From Micrasema longulum (taxonomy: Eukaryota > Arthropoda > Insecta > Trichoptera > Brachycentridae): 64,000 nt of DNA. The notes under the pieces are model-generated. The model had not been told where the DNA came from. It worked only from the letters and a program-made list of their open reading frames with translations, and searched no databases. Below are positions 1-10,264 of this stretch, piece after piece (position 1 is the first letter of the stretch; every line of letters begins with the position of its first letter). Both the position numbers and the translations under genes were made by a program. The DNA lies in assembly GCA_022494885.1 (NCBI GenBank), contig JAGVSM010002941.1:1-64000 (forward strand), read 5' to 3'.

Positions 1-51
1 TCGACTCTGAAAAATACTGAAGAAGGAAATGGAGTGGAGTGAAGTCCACCT

Positions 52-313
52 CATTGTGTAGTAGTCTGTAGTGGTTGGCAAGTATTTGTGGGCCATTCTT
101 CATGTCTTGGGTTCAATTACCGGCAAGGGGCACGTGAAATATCGATTTTAAAGGTTACTAAAACTGCAATTTTTCATTGTTTCTGGACTGTCATCTGAAG
201 CGTTAGACTAATCACCTCACATTCGTGTAACAGGTTATCGAAATACGCTGTATTTAGTTCTCTAATTCACTGCCCTATGGACCACTGAGTGTGGAAAGGA
301 GAATGACGATGAT
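52..313 (+). mobile_element. tRNA-derived SINE, family S2
   Basis: The head has a pol III A-box-like stretch (about 64-77, TCTGTAGTGGTTGG) and a B-box-like GGGTTCAATT near 110. A body follows that is shared with copies at 6240-6921, 14050-14285 and 24112-24335. The diagnostic 3' part is a phrase meaning 'gccctatg-caccat-tag' near 270, ending in a GAYGATGAT tail. The head is diverged, so this is an old copy. It codes for nothing; pol III would have transcribed the ancestor and LINE machinery would have moved it. Confidence 0.6.
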
Positions 314-1870
314 TTCAGCGAACGAACAGCGTAAGACAAGTTTAAAAATACGAAGCGGATTTATGTACCGAAATTTCTTTTTCTGTATTTTTACTCGAGA
401 GTCTCAAAACCTGTCCAAATTCTGGTTCTATTTCACACACAGAATTGTATTACTAGTTTCGCCCGGACACGGGCCATTTTGTACTGTTTTAATTTCAATC
501 ATGTCCCGGTGTGCTAAGCACAAGTGCTGACTTGTTTTTACGAGAAAACTTTTTATAACTCAATAGAGATGATTTTTTTATAGTTCTGTTCGGCTCAACT
601 AAAACGGAATTTCTTTGACAACGACGCAAACGGAACGCCGTAAAAGTAAGTGCCTTTCATCAGAAGGTCCGTAAGTAGTAAGTGTCCATTAAATGAAAGA
701 AGTTGTCATTTTAACGAGCGGGAGATAATTAATCGAATTGAATACTGAAATGAAACCGTCTTTACAATGTAATTTTTATGATATTTAATATTTTAATCGC
801 GGCACAACTCTTTAGTTGGAACAAATATTTTTATAGGAAAATGCCTTGCATCTATGGTGGTCAGAATTTTTAATCTATTTATTATCTTTGGTAATGTATT
901 ATTTATTTATTTTATAGAAACACACAGTCAACAATGATCAAATTACACATTGAAGATAAGGTTTAAAGAAAGACCAATTTCTAAATAATAATCATGCACT
1001 CATTTTATTCATACGTTTGTACAAACCACTTTCAATTTATAGTTATACGTCAACCGATTTCAAAGTTAATTTTTTTTTTCAATTAATAAAACATAAAATA
1101 CAAATAGTTTATATCGTGGGAATACGAGGAAAACCAGTTAACTACGTTTTTGGCATATTTGAGTTATGAATACCATTATCTTCATTTTTTTATCCTCTAT
1201 CTACAGGTATAATCAGTTTTATGATATTACCCCCATTAACTGAGTTTCAAACAATTGTAGAGCGAGTAAAAACGTATACATAGCATTTTTTCTGAAATCT
1301 TCACAAAGAAAATCACTCAAATAATTTTAAGTAATTATTTTTCAATTGAAGTTAATGTTTTTAATTTGAATATACAAGGAAAAACGGTGAAGTGTCTTCG
1401 TCTAGTTTTCGTTACTAAAACAATATCACAACCAATATTTTTATTACAAGTAAAAACAACTACCATGTAAGTAAAGCTAGTTTTCATTAAAGTAAAAATA
1501 TCTGCCTTAATGAAACCTTACTACAGAGAAAAACTATGCTAAAAAAGACTTGTTGAAGTTATGCAAAACAGGAGTCATTCTCGAAGAATTCAATCATTGG
1601 TAAAAGAGTCTTTCGACTTCCGGTAATGTGATACTCGTAGATACTATATCTAAGGATAAAGACAGTGTTGAATTTGATACAATTCAAATTCAGTTAGACA
1701 ATGCCGCCGGCTAACTAAACCAGCACAAATTTGTTCACAAGGAAAATCAGCTTAATGCGGATTTTTTTTTCTCTTATCTTATTTAATTATTTTTTTGCTC
1801 AAAATTCTGTATCTTTTTATTTCATATAAATTCTGTAATGTACAAAAAAATGTTTAATGGATAATTAACA
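314..1870. other. AT-rich intergenic stretch without a gene
   Basis: Mostly A/T-rich low-complexity DNA with frequent stops. One short patch, about 1558-1715 on +, reads for some 50 codons with one stop and a coding-like composition (rich in D, E, K, S, T). I cannot assign it to a family. The 291-530 frame is chance overlap with the SINE end. Confidence 0.5.
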
Positions 1871-2182
1871 ATAAATTTTTAAAAGAATAGCAAAACTTGA
1901 TTTTTAATGAACAACCAAACTTTAAAATTCAATTTACGCAAAACTGGCTTTTTGCAGTTAGCCAGTTTTCCCTGTATACCCACTATATGATACTCCCAAG
2001 AAGTATTTTTAAAAAATCTTTTGGACCGTACGTACCTATGTAAAAAAAAAACATTTTTTGTGACCATGCATAACATCATACATTGTTAATACATCCGAAA
2101 TAGTAAGAAAATATAATATAAGAAACATAAAACACAGTACTTTACACCATCTATATAAATAACATAAATAACTATCACTATC

Positions 2183-2640
2183 AAAAAGATTTAACTAATA
2201 TTTTTTTCATTGCGACACTTTTGGATTTGCTATTCGACTTTTCGTGTTTTGGCTCATCGGACAGTTTATTAAATTTGGAATGGCCAATATTTCCCTGAGA
2301 CCTTTTGCCGAACTTCGTTGAGCGAAACTTAGATACATGAAGATTCCTTGAGTTACGCGTATTGTAATTGTGAATAGCATGACCAATTGTGTATTTTAAA
2401 TTTGTGTGAGCAGAAAAGTTTATTATATTCAAAACAGTGTTGATTATGTCATGCAGTGGCATCACCTTGAAAGGAAGTATTTTTGTCTGTCGGTAGATAT
2501 CCTTGACATGGGAATTCCAGTTCATACAGTAGACACTATTTACAAAATGAATTCTGTTATAGTTGATTTATTTTGCACTGTGCCAATCAATTTTGGAGTA
2601 CGGTATAATCGGATGGGGTGGTGCGAGTGACACAGTTTTA
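2183..2640 (-). pseudogene. LINE-C tail: C-terminus of a non-LTR retrotransposon ORF
   Basis: Read on the minus strand, a roughly 114-residue frame carries the layout of non-LTR ORF2 C-termini: a KDIYRQTKILPFKVMP block, then HNYNTRNSRNLHV, then a G-x-R-rich stretch and a K-rich end with a stop. The same blocks recur at 26465-26764 (DIYKLTDILPFLVIPYY and HQYNTRQRQNIHV). Only the tail is present and no reverse-transcriptase catalytic motif remains, so it is a 5'-truncated dead copy. It faces the LINE-B tail that starts about 140 bp away. Confidence 0.7.
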
Positions 2641-2779
2641 AATAGTGTATTTGTTGCACAAAAACCCATAATTAAAATAATACTCAGAGTCCCGATGTAG
2701 ACATCAACTGAATAAATATTCCACAAATCACAACTTATGACACCAAAAAAATTATACACTTACTTACAGATTCAAAAAC

Positions 2780-3395
2780 TATTCTTACTCAAATGAAAGA
2801 CACTCTCCCAATAATACAACACATACAAATAATATAATCACTCAATCCTTAACACAAAGACAACTTGAACAAATACAAACTAATACCACTTTCGGACAAA
2901 GGGATTTTGAGTATTATTTCATTAAAATCTCTTTTTAATTAAATAATACTCAAAATTCTTTCACTATCTATTAAAACAATTAGTAACGAGAAAATGTTCA
3001 AAAAAGTTATAAAAAAATGGATAGCGGAGCTGGGTAGAAGTAAAACAAATTGTCTCATTCGCCCAAACCAATATTGAATCAGCTGTTCCACAAATGTATA
3101 GCTTATGTCATGTTTTTGTTCTTTCATTGTGCGTTTTGTAATATAAATAATATTGATGTACATTAATTATTTATAAACATAAATATGTAGTGTTTAAAAC
3201 TGTACGAACATTTTGTTTATTATATCTGATTATTAAGTATTCTTTGTTTATTCTGAAATGTAAAAATATTTTAAAAAAGTAAATTGTTAAGTATCCTCGG
3301 CAGGTCACATTATTTTTATTTTTAATCAAAGTGTATAATGTAAAAATAATTGAATTGAAAAAAAAATACAAAGAAGAAGAAATTAACTAATTTAA
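2780..3395 (+). pseudogene. LINE-B 3' end (ORF tail plus 3' UTR)
   Basis: The + strand encodes a broken tail (TTFGQRDFEYY near 2885, then an SFAQTNIE-like segment read with frameshifts). A conserved 3' UTR follows, containing 'CCTCGGCA...GTCACATTA' near 3295 and an A-rich end. Copies of the same tail lie at 21270-22045 and 42240-42715, with the UTR alone at 32340-32510. This copy has lost about 15 bp of the CCTCGGCACGGG...GAGGTCAC motif. It is typical of target-primed reverse transcription with 5' truncation. Confidence 0.7.
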
Positions 3396-3471
3396 GACAA
3401 ATAAGTCACTTAGATACCAAAATAATATCGAAATTCCAAAATTTCACCCAAGTCATAGTCAAAATAGATTT

Positions 3472-3745
3472 GACAATGTTTGAGTTTGTACAAATGCTTG
3501 CAGACTGGCTGGATTTCCTCCCTAGATGGTTATTCATATTTCAATCTATTTCAACAGAGAGGGAAAACATTTTTGAGAAGGGAATATGGAAGTCTAGGCA
3601 TTCACAGGGCTCATGGCCTGTCATTGGCTGGTTTAAGTGGCCACTTTACCCAAAACACGATTACCATTAAAAATGTCAAATTTTACGATGACAATGTCAG
3701 ATTTCACATATTCACACTGGTGTTGCCATATCTCAAAACTTAAGT
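3472..3745 (+). repeat. R1 dispersed repeat, left arm only
   Basis: Begins 'caatgtttgagtttgt' and runs through the markers 'gactggctggatttcctccc', 'gaagtctaggcatt', 'tcattggctggtttaagtgg' and 'ccactttac'. These markers recur in the same order at 38355, 38755, 31645, 35525, 57300 and elsewhere. In complete copies the arm is mirrored by an inverted second arm; here the second arm is missing. The two overlapping open frames here (87 and 66 codons) are not supported as genes because other copies do not keep them open. Confidence 0.75.
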
Positions 3746-4223
3746 ATCAACCCTCGTAATTTTGAACAATTAACAAAAAAACATCATAGCAACAAAATTA
3801 ATTTAATAAATAAACAGTTGTTACTTGTTTGTGAAGCTTTGAGCTTTTCCTTATATAATTTTATTATTGGCTTATGCTTCTAAGGATCCGTACGCTTCTG
3901 GAATAGTCATGACCTTTTAAGGGCGGGGATATTCGTACGCAGAATTTCAACGTTGTTAAATTAACCGCGAAATGTGGGTAAAAAAATCATTCCGTATTCC
4001 TTTTTCGTTTCAAAGTTTTGTGATACGTTTCAATGTTTTGAAAACAGAATCTAACGATTTAAAAAATAGGCGATTGAATAAAATGTTCATAAGTTCTTAC
4101 ATTTTCAGGGCTGAAAAAAACAAGATCTTTTAATATTAGCATACTTTTTCTATTAATAGTTTTTTTTAATAAAAATAAAAACGAGATTTGGAAGCACTTC
4201 TCCTTCCCTAACCAATATCCGCT
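3746..4223. other. No gene seen
   Basis: AT-rich unique sequence with no open frame, no repeat match found within the window and no recognisable site. Confidence 0.5.
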
Positions 4224-4924
4224 TGAACGCAGTTATGCAGAAAGTAGCCAGTCCACAATTTTTAAAAATGAAGATATTGATGTTATCACGTGCAGTAAGG
4301 GCAATTCTATGTTTTGCTAAAAACAGTCAGATCGCTTTCATCCAAAAAACTGTATTGATCATCTTTTGAAAATGGTGTCGATCACAAAAATGGCATTTTT
4401 CAATTTGCAGAAAACACCCACAGCACTACAAAAATGTTACGGTACTTGAAAAATCATTAAAACTGGTCAAATGTATAATTATATTCTTAATATGTTTCTT
4501 TTTTGGGTGATACCGTGTGTGTTGGATTTGTTCCGACGTTTCGGCTACCATTACATGAGCCACCTTCAGGGTAAACTGAGTGTTTTTGTAGAAAAAAGTG
4601 CGCGTGTAATTACTAGTAATTTGTACCGTGTCGCAGTCGGCAGTAGGCACATTCCTATTAATTTTGTAGTATGTAGTGCTGGGAACCATGTTGAGTTTAA
4701 TTTAAGCCCGTCGTCTTTGTTTATGTTATTTGGATGTCTGTGTATTTCAATTGCTTCTTTTATTATTCGTGCACTTTAATTACTGGGTTTAGGCAAATTT
4801 TTCGGTTTAAAATCAAAAACATTCCAACTTTTGTGTAGATTTGATTATTCACTCTTTTCACAAGGGTAATATTATCTAACTTTCACTTTTCTATGGCTTG
4901 CTGCTTTCTGCATTACTACGTTCA
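4224..4924 (+). mobile_element. Non-autonomous TIR element, family T1 (copy 1)
   Basis: The left end 'tgaacgcagttatgcag' is matched by the inverted right end '...ctgcattactacgttca'. A second copy at 58096-58797 has the same termini and a matching first ~180 bp and last ~90 bp. Both span about 700 bp. No transposase is encoded. The centre (about 4450-4800) differs from copy 2 and contains a hairpin repeat (4533-4572), suggesting internal replacement or insertion. The 102- and 87-codon frames on opposite strands here are unlikely to be genes. Confidence 0.65.
4533..4572 (-). repeat. Hairpin motif CTGA-stem-GCCGAAAC
   Basis: On the minus strand: CTGAAGGTGGCT, a loop of about 10 nt, then AGCCGAAAC. 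This is one of five hairpins of the same plan in the window (also 9450, 13029, 13491 and 45805). It could be part of a retroelement end. Catalytic ribozyme function is not supported, because the spacing differs from the hammerhead consensus. Confidence 0.4.
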
Positions 4925-5140
4925 CTTTAAAGACTCGAGGTCTTCTCATCGATGTTGCTCATATTAAAAACATTTTATAAGTAATATTGATTTATTTCTT
5001 TCAGCTTGAAAATTTACAGAGGTTCATTGTTTCAAATCCCAACTGGCTATGAATTTCCTGTATTTAGGCAAGTCCTTATTTTTTACACGTGTTGTTTCAT
5101 TAAATTATGCTTAAATAATTCAAATCGATTGAAATAATAT

Positions 5141-5186
5141 TCATCATCATTATTATTCTCTTTCCGCATGGTGCATAGGTCACTGC
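5141..5186 (-). mobile_element. SINE S2, 3' tail fragment
   Basis: The minus strand reads the S2 3' end (tgcagtgacctatgcacc ... GGAAAG, then a run of ATGATGATGA). Head and body are absent. It is directly abutted by the MITE arm at 5190, so one broke the other. Confidence 0.6.
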
Positions 5187-5189
5187 ATC

Positions 5190-5234
5190 AATCATCGTGG
5201 TTTCGGATGTGACAGGGTTTAATGAACACTCTGT
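5190..5234 (+). repeat. Single terminal arm of the 41.3-kb MITE family
   Basis: About 45 bp match the right terminus of the MITE at 41308-41685 (markers 'atcatcgtgg', 'cggatgtgacagggttta', 'gaacactctgt'). The opposite arm is missing, so this is a solo end or a deletion remnant. Confidence 0.65.
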
Positions 5235-5549
5235 ATATTCATCAAACCGCTCACGGCGCACCTCTTAACACATTAAAAAAATATGGATAAAGTTGTAAAA
5301 TTATGAATCGAAAGCTTTTATTTAATATTCACATCATCATTTAATGTTGAAATCTAAGGAAACCCAACTAACTCTCGAGTTGTAAGGATAAATATCAGAG
5401 GAAACGTTTGTTTATTTATTTATGTTTAATTAAGTTAGTTCATAACATCTTAAGAACTAACATAAACTTTTAATAATATTACAATTTTTTCATCAAAATT
5501 TCTCAATAACATATTTTTTTAAATTAATTTTAAATATAAAAAAAAAATA

Positions 5550-5905
5550 TTCCCTTTATTTCTTCAGGTAACTCATTGTACAGCTTCAATCCCTTGTACA
5601 ATGAGTTTTAAGATTCTGTTTTTTTCCTCATTGATAATCTTATTCTTTTTTTACCCCTTCTTTCATATGTATGACATTGTTGGTTAAATTTTATTATTGT
5701 TTTTGTTTTATTCATCCCCTTAATTATTTTATGGATAAAAATTGCCACATTATATTTAATTTGTTGCTTTACAGTGAGCAAGCTATTTTTTTGTGCATTC
5801 TTTCTACATTAGAATAGATATTTCTTTTGAGTATAATCCTCATTGCCTTATTTTGAAGAATTTGTATATTTTGAATTTCTCCTTCATTACACAAAAAAAG
5901 AATGG
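5550..5905 (-). pseudogene. LINE-D reverse-transcriptase C-terminal region
   Basis: On the minus strand, three short frames join across single-base shifts. The first has IQNIQILQNKAMRIILKRN, the 'leucine-x-x-LQNKAMRIIL' thumb motif of Jockey/CR1-like ORF2 proteins. The second has VKQQIKYNVAIFIHKIIKGM. The third has KGLKLYNELPEEIKGIF, the standard near-terminal 'LYNxLPxxI' block. The order is correct for an ORF2 end. At least two frameshifts and internal stops make it a pseudogene. Confidence 0.75.
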
Positions 5906-5969
5906 AAGAACGGTAAAATTACAAATAATATGTGTAGACATATTATTTGTAAGGCAATCGAAACAAAAT

Positions 5970-6057
5970 GAGACGAGACGAGACGAGACGAGACGAGACG
6001 AGACGAGACGAGACGAGACGAGACGAGACGGGACGAGACGAGACGAGACAAGACGAG
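5970..6057. repeat. (GAGAC)n microsatellite
   Basis: About 17-18 consecutive copies of the 5-mer GAGAC, with single substitutions near 6031 and 6050. The repeat is far more GC-rich than its surroundings and nearly perfect, implying recent expansion. The open frames across it on both strands (repeating ETRRD on one and RLVSS on the other) are artefacts of the repeat. Confidence 0.95.
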
Positions 6058-6239
6058 AAATCAAAAGACAGAAAACAAAGTTTTCTGCGCCAATAACCTA
6101 ATGAGACTTTGCTGTCACTTGCAAAAAATATTTTTCTACGTCATAATTTGCAATGACTGCGCTTGGAGAAAAAATCATGTTACAAATTAAAATAAAATTC
6201 GTCTTTTGATTTGAAGGTATTTTAAATTAAAATTTAAAC

Positions 6240-6921
6240 ATCATCGTCATTCCCTTTCCACACCTAATGGTGCATAGGGCACTGTTACACCAGTCGCAGC
6301 GTATCTTTTTTGTTATTTTTTGTTACATGGAGGTAAGGTGATCAGTCTTACAACCTACCCTACCTGACCTCTACGACTGAACTGTACAAAAAAAAACACC
6401 AGTTTGACATAAACTACTTGACTAAAATTGAGACCTTAAAAATTGTGCACAAAATAACACTGGGAAACATACAAGACGACGACATAATATAAGCCAAAGA
6501 TGTTGACGTACACAAATATAACACCAGACAACAACAACACTATCATATTGAAAAAGCAAAGACAAACACAGGACTGTCAAAAATACTACATAATGGACTT
6601 AAACACTACAACAACTTACCTTACTACTTGAAAACTTTTACTGGAGACAAATTTAAAATCAATCTGAAAAAGCACATGATGTCTGAACTAACTAGACTAG
6701 ACGAGACATAAAATGACTATACAATATAAAATTTCTAATGTAATCCTAACGAGTTTTTTTAAAATTTCAAATAAAAAAAAAAAAGTACCAGTCCATGGAC
6801 TATGAAATATTCTGGTGTGTAAACACCCTTTAATAAATATTTCATATCAACTGTGTCAGGAATCGAACCCGAGACCTCTTGCATGGTAGGCAAACGCGCT
6901 GACCATCACACCACAAGGCCG
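6240..6921 (-). mobile_element. SINE S2 interrupted by a LINE tail
   Basis: On the minus strand a tRNA-Gly-like head (6921 to about 6840) has the A box TGGTGTGATGGTCAG and a perfect B box GGGTTCGATTC. The S2 body continues to about 6785 and resumes at about 6387 with the S2 3' end and (GAT)n tail at 6240. The 400-bp gap is an oppositely oriented LINE-C tail. Joining the flanks gives the order seen in the uninterrupted copy at 24112-24335. Confidence 0.75.
6388..6784 (+). pseudogene. LINE-C tail inserted in an S2 SINE
   Basis: On + the sequence encodes ETLKIVHKITLGNIQDDDII, a stop, then VHKYNTRQQQHYHI, later LKHYNNLPYYLK and a K-rich end with a stop near 6710, followed by a short UTR and a poly(A) of about 12. 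These are the ordered C-terminal blocks of non-LTR ORF2. GTAC occurs at both junctions (6384-6387 and 6785-6788), a possible short target-site duplication. The copy is 5'-truncated and non-functional. Confidence 0.75.
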
Positions 6922-7304
6922 ACAGTCTAAAGTTTGTTGATTTGAAATATTTGGCTCCAGCGAAGTTAGCCACGATTATCAATTATATTTATACCAGTAA
7001 TTAAATTTTACGTTCTTAAGTTCAAAGTCATAAATTAAACTTTAAGAGTTCGAAACGGAAATCGTTTTATTTTAGCAAAATTAAATAATAAGTCCACTCT
7101 TCAACACATACCGATATTATTTATAATTGAAGAATAAATATAAGTTAGAAAATACACCAATGAAAGAAAAAATAAATATAAGTTTAAAAAATAATTAATT
7201 ATTAGGAAATTACAACAAATGTAAATTACAAAGTATTAAAAAAAGATATTTGAAAATTAAAACAGACATAACTTTAAGTAAAAATACTTTCATTCAAATC
7301 TTGA
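6922..7304. other. No gene seen
   Basis: Strongly A+T-rich spacer between two SINE copies. No open frame or internal repeat worth naming. Confidence 0.5.
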
Positions 7305-7638
7305 CGGCCTCCGTGGTATAGTGGTTAAGACGCTTAACTTAAGCATGGAAAGTTTCGGATTTAATTCCCTCTGAGAACACAAAACATAAATTTATTTTTT
7401 TCAAGCCTGGGTGTTCTGTGTTGTAATTCACCACTGTAATTGCGCCTCCTGATCTGTTGCGGTGCAAAAAAAATCGTTTCAAAAACTGTAACAAAAATAG
7501 TCACTGGACTGGTACCTGAAGCTTAAAACTGATCATCTAACCTTCATGTAACGAAAAAATTATCAAGATACGCTGCGGTTGGTGTATCAATGCAGTATCT
7601 TATGCACCATTAGGCGCGGAAAGGGAATGATAGTGATT
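7305..7638 (+). mobile_element. Composite SINE: S1 head and body joined to S2 body
   Basis: 7305-7475 is an S1 SINE: head 'cggcctccgtggtatagtgg' (A box), a degraded B box near 7356, body 'caagcctgggtgttctgtg', 'gcctcctgatctgttg' and an A-rich end. It is followed without spacer by S2 body sequence (7476-7638: 'ggactggtacctgaagc', 'gaccttcatgtaac'-like, 'tatgcaccattaggcgcgg', 'aagggaatga'). The S2 part has no tRNA head of its own. Either S1 inserted into S2 and the head was lost, or this is a true dimeric SINE. Confidence 0.7.
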
Positions 7639-8284
7639 AATATTTTTTAGGATGTAAAAAGGTCTAGTCTTTGTCCGACCGCTCACCATCTTCCTATAAA
7701 CATTCTGACCAACGCAGACGCCTTTATGTCAGGGTCCAACATGTTAAAAACCCTGGGACCCAATACTGTAAAATGCCTCTGGAAAAAGATAGTTCTGCTC
7801 TGGTTTACCCTAAAGTTTTTACTCACTGTACATCTTGTTTTAATTTTTTTTAAATTAAAAAGTCGGGTTTCTTTGTTATATTTTAAAATTGTTTACCGCG
7901 ATTTCAATTTAGCCCCTCTTTCCAAAATTCATCTTGTCCAAGAAGCAGGCACATAAATCTTTGACGAAGAACTCCAAAGCTAGTATTTAAGATCCAGAAT
8001 AACAATTAAAAGCTTTTTTTTGCATTGACCTTTGTCAGGACACCAATCAAGCCAGCTTGCAAAAACCACTATACACCTCCGCCAAAGTTGTTTTCACAAT
8101 AACAATTTCTCCGAATTCGCGAACCACTTAAATTTTAATCATGACATTAATAAAGATACAGGAATTTAAATCTTACGTACAAATAATAAATTGTTAAAAG
8201 TTAATAATATGTTTATATTTCACATTAGGAAAGCTTAAAAAAATAATGTTCCTTTGATGAATAATTAAGTCATAAAATTAATGC
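7639..8284. other. No gene; contains a fragment of the 45.8-kb repeat
   Basis: About 8028-8100 matches, in the same orientation, the repeat near 45835-45900 ('gtcaggacaccaat', 'tacacct-c-gcc'); its inverted relative is at 9396-9486. The rest is AT-rich with short chance frames at 7671-7956. Confidence 0.5.
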
Positions 8285-9075
8285 TTACATAAATGATGAA
8301 CGACTAACTGAAATTGAAAATTTTAAATACTTTAAACTAACAATAGACAGGCAATCGACATCGACAATTTGTATCAACAATTTAATTAGCAAAGTGGTGA
8401 CATTAAAGAGTATTTACTAAACAGACTACAAAGACAGCAAATTAAAACATTAAAGTTAGTATATGATCTCCCTTATCCAACAGGGACTTAAGAACTCTTT
8501 AAACAAACTAATCAAATTATATGTAACTAAACTCTTTCAACTAGAATCCAAAAAAAATATTCGTAAATAATTAGCCACTGGAACTAAAACTTGAAAAAAA
8601 TGTATTAAACATGGACGCAATACGAAAAATCGTAACAATATCGTATGCACGAAGTTTTCCTGTAATTTGAATTATTTAAATCTTAAAACACGTACGACCT
8701 TTGCTCAGAGGAATTTATCTTTTGTGACCCCAAGAGTGTTCAATGTCCTGGATGAACATATTAAGTTCTCCAAAACGAAAGCTATTTTCAGGAGGAGTGT
8801 ACAAGTCTGGATTTTGCCAAAGGGAAGAGACCATTGCAGGAGTCTCCTGCGAGATATTGCATAGATTTATATACTATTAAGCGTGTTGTCCAGATGCTTT
8901 TTGAAAAATATATATATTTAATAATGTTTGATTTTTCTTTTATTTATATTATTTAATTATGTATATGCCTCAACTTTCCATTGTGTTGTATCCCAAAACA
9001 GGGCCATTGGCCTCATAGAGTTTGGGATACGTTATTATTGTATTTTTTTGTTGTATGAATCAATAAAAAAATAAA
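8285..9075 (+). pseudogene. LINE-C ORF2 C-terminal part and 3' UTR
   Basis: Four blocks occur in the order expected of a non-LTR ORF2: NDERLTEIENFKYFKLTID (the 'FKYLGxxID' block after the RT palm, about 8290-8350); LKLVYDLPYPTGT (about 8450-8490, also found at 26950-27010 minus); LNLKTRTTFAQRNLSFVTPR and VFNVLDEHIKF (8670-8765); and VWILPKGRDHCRSLLRDIA (8805-8862) before a stop. Frameshifts and stops separate the first two blocks. A UTR with 'cccaaaacagggccattggc' follows and ends in an A-rich tract near 9070. Confidence 0.7.
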
Positions 9076-9084
9076 AATACAAAA

Positions 9085-9310
9085 AACTATCTAAAACAAG
9101 ACAAGTATAGTTGGGACTAATAAACCAGGAACTGAAATAATACAATAAACTACCAGACAAAACTAAACAAAAAACTTGGAGAACTTTCACTAAAGATGCT
9201 AAAAATATTATCATTAAGAGAATATGATTTTTTAAAAAAGAAAAACACGTTTAGTTAAATGTATGTAATCCGTAAGGGTTAATATATAAAATTTCAAATT
9301 AAACATTAAA
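9085..9310 (+). pseudogene. LINE tail fragment
   Basis: Encodes, through stops, a NKPGTEIIQ ... TTRQN ... KNLENFH block that is matched on the minus strand at 25920-26110 (EPGTEIIQ, TTRQN). It ends with an A-rich tail. Only the last part of ORF2 and a short UTR are present. Confidence 0.55.
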
Positions 9311-9395
9311 AAACCTTTTGACATAGCCCATTAAACGATGCATGGCATGTTGAAAGGAACATGGCAAAAATGCATGGCATGTTTATATGTTTGTG

Positions 9396-9500
9396 CAACA
9401 ACTATGGTGAAGGTGTATAGTGGGATTTACATGTTGGTTTAATTGGTGTCCTGACAAAGAGACGCATACGTCTCAAAACCGGTAGACATAGAAAAGTCGG
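9396..9500 (+). repeat. Hairpin-bearing repeat (CCTGAC-stem-AAAACCGGTAG)
   Basis: 9450-9486 reads CCTGACAAA, then GAGACG, a CATA-type loop, CGTCTC and AAAACCGGTAG, giving a perfect 6-bp stem. The flank 'aactatggtgaaggtgtata' is found inverted at 45860-45885. The same hairpin plan occurs at 13491 and 45805. Confidence 0.5.
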
Positions 9501-9911
9501 TGAGTGTTTATTTACAAATATTAAAAAATATTTAGTAAAATATTTGACCACAAAGTTAATACTTCAAATTTTATAAATGTCTTTGTTTTTATTTCGAGCG
9601 TTCGGCCACTGTTTTGTTTAGTTTCATATTATTCTGGATTATTATTAGCATAGCTTACGCTAAAGCAAAAAATAATTCTTTTAATATAAATAAATCTTAT
9701 TTTGATTATTTTACAATCACGCCAGTAAATACAATATTTATTTATGTTTACAGTTTCCGAGTAAACATTTCATTCCAGAATAAATAAAAACTGACTTGAA
9801 ATGGCGGGAGACACAAGGTCTATATCTGTGGTATATTTTTAACAAGTTATTTCCCGCTGGATTTTATTTATATTTTTTACGTGTCCAAGGGGAATAAAAA
9901 AAAAACAGTAT
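9501..9911. other. AT-rich stretch upstream of the candidate promoter
   Basis: No open frame or repeat match seen. The last 100 bases are A-rich and lead into the TATA-like element at 9916. Confidence 0.4.
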
Positions 9912-10010
9912 GGAGTATAAAAAGAACCAGAACACTGGGCGATTGTTTGCGCCTCAGAGGCTACATTTGGATAAAAATCCTGGATAAGGAAATCGAGTAG
10001 AGGTGAGTCT
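9912..10010 (+). promoter_or_regulatory. Candidate TATA promoter with short leader and splice donor
   Basis: A strong TATA box, TATAAAAAG at 9916-9924, is followed after about 30-40 bp by a GC-richer segment (GCGCCTCAGAGGC near 9951) where transcription could start. At 10001-10008 AG|GTGAGT is a consensus 5' splice site, giving a possible 5' UTR exon of about 50 bases. No coding sequence or acceptor can be tied to it here. It could belong to a gene extending out of the window, to a transposon promoter, or be chance. Confidence 0.3.
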
Positions 10011-10264
10011 TTGTAAGGTAGTTAAGTTAGTGCGATTGCTTACTGCGATAACCCTGTGCTGCAGAAGCAATCGAAAATGAACACAACTTTCGATCAAAGA
10101 GGATTAGTCTACTTCTGCATTAAAGTGTACAACCTACTTCCAACGTCTATAAGGACCATTAGTGAGTATTTTGGATGTTTGCAGCACTAACTTTGTAGTT
10201 CATTGATATATTGACATCTCTGCTGGCGAGCTTATGCTAATGAATTAAGCCGCAAAATATTTTT
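10011..10264. other. No gene seen
   Basis: Unique, moderately AT-rich sequence between the candidate splice donor and the LINE-A tail. No feature is supported. Confidence 0.4.

Noticed and set aside
4471..4779. 102-codon membrane-like protein
   Set aside because: Lies inside the T1 element, is opposed by an equally long frame on the other strand, and is not present in T1 copy 2.
5793..6101. 102-codon protein rich in ETRRD repeats
   Set aside because: It is the translation of the (GAGAC)n microsatellite plus chance flanks.
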